A stretch of 64,000 nucleotides of DNA from Papilionanthe hookeriana x Papilionanthe teres (taxonomy: Eukaryota > Streptophyta > Magnoliopsida > Asparagales > Orchidaceae). The stretch's first letter is position 1. The number at the start of each line of letters is the position of its first letter. The translations under genes and the position numbers were made by a program. The DNA is taken from contig CM040430.1 in assembly GCA_022702705.1 (NCBI GenBank), positions 72,409,739 through 72,473,738 on the forward strand, written 5' to 3'. Below are positions 57,966 to 64,000 of this stretch, one piece after another. The notes under the pieces were generated by a model, which saw only the letters and a list, made by a program, of their open reading frames with translations, did not search any database and had not been told where the DNA came from.

Positions 57966-58814
57966 TTAGTGAAAACGAGACCGACGCAATCCAGAAAGAT
58001 TTATACAAGTAGAAGCATGTGGATTTCCTTTCAATTTCATAGCATGTTTTAGTCTTGGGCGTTACAATACAACATATGTATATATAACCCTGATGTACAA
58101 TACGTAATTATCAAAATATCCTCATATTTCATATCATGTGGCATTGCCCCAAAGACTTCGGCTGCTTCGTCTGCCCACAAGCCTGCTCGCCTAAAGATTC
58201 GTTCCTTATTCGATGGCATGAGTCATACCTAACAATACATAAGAAAAGTGTGGTATGTAAATGAGCCTGTTTTAAAGTCAAGTTACGCATAAGCATTAAT
58301 ATCCTTTTTTTTGTGTCATCTACCTAATTGTAGAATATAATGAATGTATTAAATGATAATATTGTGATGTGAGCTTGTACAGCCAGAAGGTCATGCGGTG
58401 TGGCCGTCGTAGTTCACTGTGTGAAAAAGGGGAAAACATTTCAAAGATAAGACTTCAAGATATTCTCTGACGAATAAAGACATTTCAACTGGGCTGTTGG
58501 CATGACTTCTGCTACTCAGACACGTAATCCTCTTTCAGTTTTTTATTTTTTATTTTCTTTTACTTTTCAAATACTGATCTTTAATCATAAATAATTCATT
58601 TTCGGCTTAATATGCATATTTCTTTTAGGCATTGATCGTATTTCTCATTCATCTGCCTTCGGTAAATAACCCACATGTAAAAAGAGGAAATCACTTACAT
58701 AGCACTTGAAACATTGCTATTTATAATTCTAGCACCCTTTTATTCATTTCTCAAAATCTCACTCCGATATAAATATTCGTGATAAAACCACAACCAATAT
58801 TTTTCATTTTATCA

Positions 58815-59012
58815 AATTCTCAATGATTTGGTGGCGACAAGTGTAAATGCATCGATATACATGAAAAAGGTGCATTTCACTTATAAAAAGAGTTAATAAT
58901 AGTGTAATTTTATATGATGTTGAAATTTTAAGTGTTATGAATGTAAACATGAAACTTTAGATGTTAGATATGTGAATACAGAAAATTATGTGATATGTAT
59001 GTAAATGCTCTA
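58815..59012. repeat. Foldback MITE family F, copy 8
   Basis: Downstream of L-galactose dehydrogenase exon 3. Words TTAGATGTTAGATATGTGAA and GTGATATGTATGTAAATGC at the right, a diverged left half with GTGCATTTCAC. Confidence 0.7.
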
Positions 59013-59464
59013 AAATAATCATTACAATTCAAGTTAATATGAATTGAATCCAAATGCTTATTATGAAGCTAATATATAAGTAATAGTTATATATCATTAG
59101 AATATTGATCTAATAATTTGAAAACTCATTATAATAACAAATAATTAGAACATTTGACATAATTTATGTCTAATATATGTGCTCTACTAAAGTATTGGAA
59201 AAATTTGAGGCTTATAAGGTATACGGAGCATAATGTCAGTTTCGCTTCGAACTCTCCGATAAGTGAATTCGACCAAGAAATTCGTATATACGTTATACTT
59301 ATTAGAACCGGTGAAGAACCAGATTTGCCAAGCCAAATTCAAACCTAGTTTATGTGGGAACATTTTTCGTTTTCGGTATAACTGCTTCTTACCCGACTTA
59401 TATTATTATTATTTTCTCTATTCGAACCACTTTCGAAATATACCGTATTTGCAGATATCGTTTG

Positions 59465-59800
59465 ATATTTATTTGTATATCTAACACCTAATTTTACTTT
59501 ACACTTATACTACACAAATCTTTCATATCAAAAGCATTCACTTTAAGTTGCCCCTTTTTTATTTTTTAAGTGAAATATATATTTTTCAGTACGAATAAGT
59601 TATAATCGTAAATTTCAAATTTGTATGAATAAAAGTAAAATTTACTTGCCACAATATGTATTTCATTTTCAAAAAGATAGTGAAATTGATATATATGATT
59701 TGATGTCAAAGATTTGAGTAGTATAAATATAAATATGAATGTTTAGGTGTTGGATATGTAAAATACATAGAAATTATGTGGTATGCACCTGAATGTTACT
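59465..59800. repeat. Foldback MITE family F, copy 9
   Basis: Left words ATATCTAACACCTAATTTTA and ACACTTATACTACACAAATC; right words GATGTCAAAGATTTGAGTAG, TTTAGGTGTTGGATATG and TTATGTGGTATGCACC. About 100 bases longer than the other copies. Confidence 0.7.
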
Positions 59801-59804
59801 GTCT

Positions 59805-60005
59805 ATTCTTATGTATTCACATATCTAACACAAACTTTAATTTTTATATTTATACCGCAAATCTTTCACGTCACATTAAATTATTATTATTCTTAAATTT
59901 TTGAAATTTAAAATATAGTTTTAAAGCATGGATAAGATGGTTTATATGTAAAATTTAAAGAGATGTTAGATATGTAAATAATGGTTAAGTGACATGTACC
60001 ATCAA
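59805..60005. repeat. Foldback MITE family F, copy 10
   Basis: TTATGTATTCACATATCTAACAC-type left half (about 59816-59838), centre CTTTCACGTCACATTAAATT, right half GAGATGTTAGATATGTAAAT. Directly follows copy 9. Confidence 0.65.
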
Positions 60006-60032
60006 TGAGATCGTCATTGTGCTATTAAGTGC

Positions 60033-60035
<3 letters not shown>

Positions 60036-60105
<70 letters not shown>
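60036..60105. repeat. (AT)n microsatellite
   Basis: About 33 AT units directly after MITE copy 10. Confidence 0.95.
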
Positions 60106-60109
<4 letters not shown>

Positions 60110-60844
60110 CTTGGTTTCATGTTCTTCATTCAACATATCTGGTCCATTTTTCTATTTTTATCCCATTTGTATTTTGATTTTTGTTTGATTTTATGTTTGC
60201 ATCTCACATTTTATTGCCTTGAGCTACAAGATCCAATGCTATAATTTAGCGTGTTCACCATTAAATAATGCATGAACATATGCTGAACAAATTATGTGCC
60301 CAATTAGTTTTTCTTTTTTTTTTTTTAAATCATTCATTCCTGAGTAATTACATATGAAATCACGTTATGTTATTAATATTATTATTTATTTATATCCGTA
60401 ATCTCATTAATTTAAAGTCTTGAATACCTGAAATTGTTTCATTTTATATGCCTCATTGCATACATAATTAATAAAATATCCCTGCTATATATTTATTAAA
60501 AGATTGTTTAAACAAAAATTTTATTTTGAATAAAATTACCCTCGCATTTATGAAAATAAAAATACGTCCAAACGTAAAAGAATATGAAATGTGAAACAAA
60601 CAAATGCTTTTTAAGTTCTAATGTCACGCGCCTACAAAACCCGGTCCCACTTATTTATTTATTTATTTATTTTATTATTTATTTATGGAAAAATTAAGTG
60701 TACCCAGCTTACATATGCCTTCTAATCAAAAGAATCTAGTTCTAAAACTGAGCTGAACTGGAGCTTGTTTAATCTATTGCTCTTAAAAGTAAGGCATTTA
60801 TTATGTTGTATAGAAGATCTTAGTATAAATATATAAAATAAAAT

Positions 60845-60902
60845 TTAACGGTTGGATAATTATGTACATAAGAATCGAGTTGCGTTATGTAAATGCCCCT
60901 AT
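60845..60902. repeat. Foldback MITE family F, copy 11, right end only
   Basis: GGTTGGATAATTATGTACAT, AAGAATCGAGTTGCG, then the canonical right end TTATGTAAATGCCCCT. Confidence 0.6.
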
Positions 60903-60905
60903 TTT

Positions 60906-61934
60906 ATACATTTCTAAATGTGCTTGTTTTTTATAGCTAAAAATATCGAAAGTTCAATATTTGATTAAAAATGCAGAATGATTTTTGAAGAGTTATCTTT
61001 AAAATTTAAATTATTTTCTTTAAGGTTTAATTAAATTTGCCACTTTTAATTTTAAGTTAAAAACTAAAATTTATAATCATCAAATTTAATAAATAATAAT
61101 TATTTCTATTTATGCAACGTTTTCTATTAAAATTATTGACGTGACTTTATCTAGATGTGAAAAATAGAGTATTTACAAATTAATAATTAATACCAACTAA
61201 AGTAAATTTTGCCCGTCAAAGGTGTAAATTCCATGATGCGGTGAATCATGTGTATTAATGTAACAGTTTTAACACGAGCGAGCCCGTACCCCGCCTCGTG
61301 TTCCGCTTTGTTAAAATACTGTTAAAGGTTAAATTCGTTTATATTTCATACCAATTATTCCTGTTTCGCCATTTACTCGACAAATCGAACACGAGCCTGT
61401 TTACAAATAATCGTTTTGAGAACCTGATTACGTTGTGCGTAAGATGTTAAGGGATTGAGGCAAGATTTAAATTTTATTATTATTTATATTGAAACTATTT
61501 AAAAATAAGTTAATATATTTTTATTCTATGCTTTAATTAATAATTTTAATTGATTATAAATCTTTGCAGCAATGTAATCAATTAATTTTTTCGTTTAAAT
61601 TCTACTCATCAATATATATAATTCATTGCTAGCATTTCAAGTTAAAACAGTGCCCCGAACACGAACAAACAAATATTTTGTTCGTATTCTAGCTTTTCTA
61701 TATACAAGCACAAAAAACAAGTTCGTGTTCAACATGTTAAATTAATGACCAAATCAAATGCGAGCTTAACGAGCCGAACACGAGCTTGCTTCCCGAACAA
61801 CGAAATTAAGTTATGAACAAGAGCTGTTTTGCCAGCCCTAGAGAACCAAAAACAAACACTCTTAACAAATAATAAGCAGAGAAAAGAACCGTTCAGCGCA
61901 AATAAAAGATTTTGCAGGAGACTCAGAAGGCTTT
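60906..61934. other. AT-rich intergenic DNA
   Basis: No gene recognised. 61250-61400 and 61640-61815 contain recurring GAACACGAGC/CGAACACGA words, which look like fragments of one dispersed repeat. Confidence 0.4.
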
Positions 61935-62030
61935 TACATGCATACCAGAATTTTTACCTATTTACATATCTAACATCTAAACATTTCATTATTGTTTACA
62001 AGCATACCACTCCTAGTAAATATTGAGCTG
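61935..62030. repeat. Foldback MITE family F, copy 12, left part
   Basis: CATGCATACCAGAATTTTTA, then TTTACATATCTAACATC and TTACAAGCATACCACTCC. It ends about 45 bases from the stop that closes the DHHC gene segment. Confidence 0.6.
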
Positions 62031-62074
62031 CGACATATTGTCTAAATTTCAAGCTAGAAATCACAAAGTAAATA

Positions 62075-62884
62075 TTAATGTACAGTAAACAAAAAAAATG
62101 ATATTTCTTTTATCTGTGATGCCATTGTTATTGTTAAAGCTGATGCACCTGCTAGTAAGATCATATCCATCACAAGAAAAGGACTGCTCCAAGATGTTCC
62201 GTCACCATATAATGCATCCACCTTCCAGAAGATGGTTTGACCGGTGATGTCCACATCCCTGCATTTGACATTGACAGTTATTTAGTGTATACCAGACGAC
62301 AGAAATTTAAGCCACTTCAGATACATACTGTAAACTGCAATGATACCGCCAAGAAGAGAAGTTAGGCATCCCAAGCAAATAAAAACAAAGAAGTCTCGTT
62401 TATTTTTCTGCAAAGGAGAATGAAAAGGTAGGAAAGTAAGCAGCCAAAACAGTATAGAAGGATCCATCATAACTCACAATTAGATGAGTACACTAAACCA
62501 TATTTATGCAGATCGAATGAACAAAAATGCATAAATCCAGTTCTAACCTTCCCAACACAGTTGGATATCCATGAACAATGATGATCAAACTGATCCACAC
62601 AATGCTTACATGATGGGCAGTGTTTGGATCGCAGAGGCCTGATTATCTGATAAGAAACTTAAAAAGGTCAAGTAAAATTCTTCAAAAATGTTTCTTCAAA
62701 GGATAAATATGAAATCACCACTCAAAAGATGTGACTTTCAAACATAGCTCCAAAAGCATTCTGTGATTTTTCATTCTAATAAATTATTTCAGAGAATGTA
62801 GGCAAAACCTTGCAGGTAGGACAAAGCTGAGACCAGTTTCATGTTCATATACGAGTTATAGGGATCAATGCCCAATAGAGCGTC
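62075..62884 (-). CDS. DHHC protein S-acyltransferase, partial (probably ankyrin type)
   Basis: DHHC enzymes attach palmitate to cysteines of membrane-associated proteins, mostly at Golgi or plasma membrane. Four exons are visible (minus): 62884-62809 (DALLGID, then shifted SQLCPTCK), 62646-62548 (IIRPLRSKHCPSCKHC, VDQFDHHCSW, ISNCVGK), 62407-62329 (KNKRDFFVFICLGCLTSLLG, GIIAVY) and 62258 onward (RMWTSPVKPSSGRWMHY, GAVLFL, shifted VMDMILLAGASALTITMASQ). The zinc-binding cysteine-rich domain and two transmembrane segments are present, with DHHCSW where most plant members have DHHCPW. The layout fits the ankyrin-DHHC class, but the ankyrin exons would lie right of 62884 and were not found. One base is missing near 62173. 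The frame runs to a stop at 62077-62075 without a clear donor. Confidence 0.82.
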
Positions 62885-63599
62885 CTGCAAGATGAGGGTA
62901 AGGACAATCATGTCTGAACTAAACACAAACTCTAAAGCATATCTGTACATTTTAAAGTAGGAATGGAGCACAAAAGGTAAAAATGCTCCAAAAACATTCA
63001 TTAGGACCTTGAAATAGTAAATGAGTTTCAAATCATAATTGAACAGAAATAATGATGCAAAAAAACAGCGACATAAAAGACAATTCATGTGCAGTACCTT
63101 TAAAAACCAGAAAAATAAAAGGCATTCATCTGAACATCTCATCACCCCCCTACCCCGACCCTCGCACGTCAGGTGAGTGAGAGTAACTGTGAAGAAGAAA
63201 GTGGCAAGCACATGCATGGATAAATTTTCTCTTCTTTGTGCATTAAAATGTTAGTCGAGGCTTGTGAGTACGAATGAGGGAATCTCCGATCATGCAATCA
63301 ATGAATTTTGATGACTTCAATGGCCCAACAAGTCTATTTGAGAATACATAGAGAAGAGGATCAAGAATCATGGGAACTTCCACAAAATGGAAAATAAAAT
63401 ATTTTATTTCACAAACACAAAACAACACAACCCATATACATAAAAGAAAAACATCTACAATTCAAGAGGTAAAGCATCTCTACCAAAAACCTAACTGCAT
63501 TCAAGACAACTATCACACATTCTAACCCTAAACATATTGTCACTATACCCCACAATAATAACTAATAAACAACTAAATTGCTTTTAGTCTTTCGCTAAA
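62885..63599. other. Upstream intron or intergenic DNA of the DHHC gene
   Basis: The acceptor CTTGCAG|GACG at 62885/62884 shows an intron starts here on the minus strand. The minus frame open from 63217 into the exon is mostly Phe/Leu-rich intron reading. No upstream exon was recognised. Confidence 0.45.
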
Positions 63600-64000
63600 A
63601 TAAGTTTTCAAATTATTTTAATGGGCTTGCTAGACTCAATGGAGCAAGGAGGACTGTGATTGTAGGCGCCGGTATAATATTACTCCCGTCTCAAAAAGAT
63701 ACATTGTCCTCAAGATGGAAGAGAGGAAACTACCGCCGGATCAAGTCATATGGCTACAACACTTTCCACTTCAGCTCAATTATCTCTCATTTATGAATCA
63801 TAGTAAAAAAGGTCAATAACTTAAAAATGTAATGATATTAGAGTTCACTCCAAATCACAAATCCGAAAATATTATCGTAAAATATGTTAGAAATACAACA
63901 GTAGGGTTCTCAAAACAAGAATGAAATGACAACAACACACACAACACCCTAGGGTGAGGGCGAAGGTAGTGAGTGGCGTGCCAGACATCAAGCAAGGTGC
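63600..64000 (-). mobile_element. Possible pol tail of another Ty3 element, minus strand
   Basis: Minus-strand words FPLFHLEDNVSF followed by a stop and a purine-rich GAGACGGGAGTAATATTATA resemble the chromovirus pol C-terminus (FPSFHLEDK...) and its polypurine tract. The evidence is short and several stops precede it. Confidence 0.35.

Larger units (their letters stand above)
56298..58519 (+). pseudogene. L-GALDH: L-galactose dehydrogenase, incomplete and frame-broken
   Basis: L-galactose dehydrogenase is a cytosolic aldo-keto reductase oxidising L-galactose to L-galactono-1,4-lactone, the penultimate step of ascorbate synthesis. Exon 1 (56298-56506) starts MELRP and later, in shifted frames, gives PGNIFGLVSPDDAR and LGINF-DTSP. 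Exon 2 (56587-57040) gives YYGATLS, REDIIVSTKCGRY, VDILHCHDIEF, IVNETIPA, RFIGITGLPLVIFAYVLDRV, DVILSYCHYGVNDSTLADLI and LKSKGVGVISASPLG, ending EMK|GTATCT. Exon 3 (58383-58519) gives VVHCVKKGK and YSLTNKDIST, then MTSATQ. About 25 residues after KCGRY are missing, exon 1 has about 50 extra bases, several one-base shifts occur, and the last exon was not found. Functional status is open. Confidence 0.85.

Noticed and set aside
62789..63217. 142-codon open frame on the minus strand
   Set aside because: Only its last part is a DHHC exon. The rest runs through an intron with a clear CTTGCAG acceptor at 62885.

Overview
The window is nuclear DNA from a flowering plant. The evidence is spliced plant genes with GT-AG introns, Athila-like and chromovirus Ty3/gypsy elements, RTE-type and L1-type LINEs, many small palindromic MITEs, and very AT-rich spacer. 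The species cannot be named from the sequence. About half the window is transposon debris, and most of the rest is intergenic or intronic.

Layout. 1-8831: 3' part of a decayed Athila-like Ty3 element (+), ending in an LTR that is itself followed by a primer-binding-site-like sequence. 8862-11510: two related satellite arrays (units about 75 and 77 bp), the first interrupted by a 5'-truncated L1-type LINE. 11511-16285: repeat-rich DNA with a probable LTR and a roughly 155-bp tandem repeat. 16286-20830: a decayed chromovirus on the minus strand with diverged terminal repeats and no recognisable gag. 20831-34090: low-information DNA with a few exon-like stretches, local duplications, an RTE LINE tail with an 18-bp target-site duplication, and a probable copia-type LTR. 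34892-55282 (-): an eIF5B translation initiation factor gene, reconstructed here as 11 exons. Intron 6 is about 13.6 kb and full of RTE LINE fragments in both orientations. 55283-56297: a short intergenic region shared with a divergent gene. 56298-58519 (+): an L-galactose dehydrogenase gene (vitamin C synthesis), incomplete. 57335-62030: a cluster of one foldback MITE family. 62075-62884 (-): exons of a DHHC protein S-acyltransferase, probably the ankyrin type. The right edge may carry the tail of another Ty3 element (-).

The three host genes are unrelated housekeeping functions (translation, ascorbate synthesis, protein palmitoylation), not a pathway cluster. The strongest cross-cutting signal is that their coding exons keep conserved protein and splice sites but are broken by one-base gains or losses, mostly in short homopolymer runs. 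That suggests uncorrected sequencing errors as much as pseudogenes. The strongest unexplained structures are a foldback MITE family with about a dozen copies, the hairpin-forming satellite pair, and the giant LINE-filled eIF5B intron. I found no convincing new enzymatic system.
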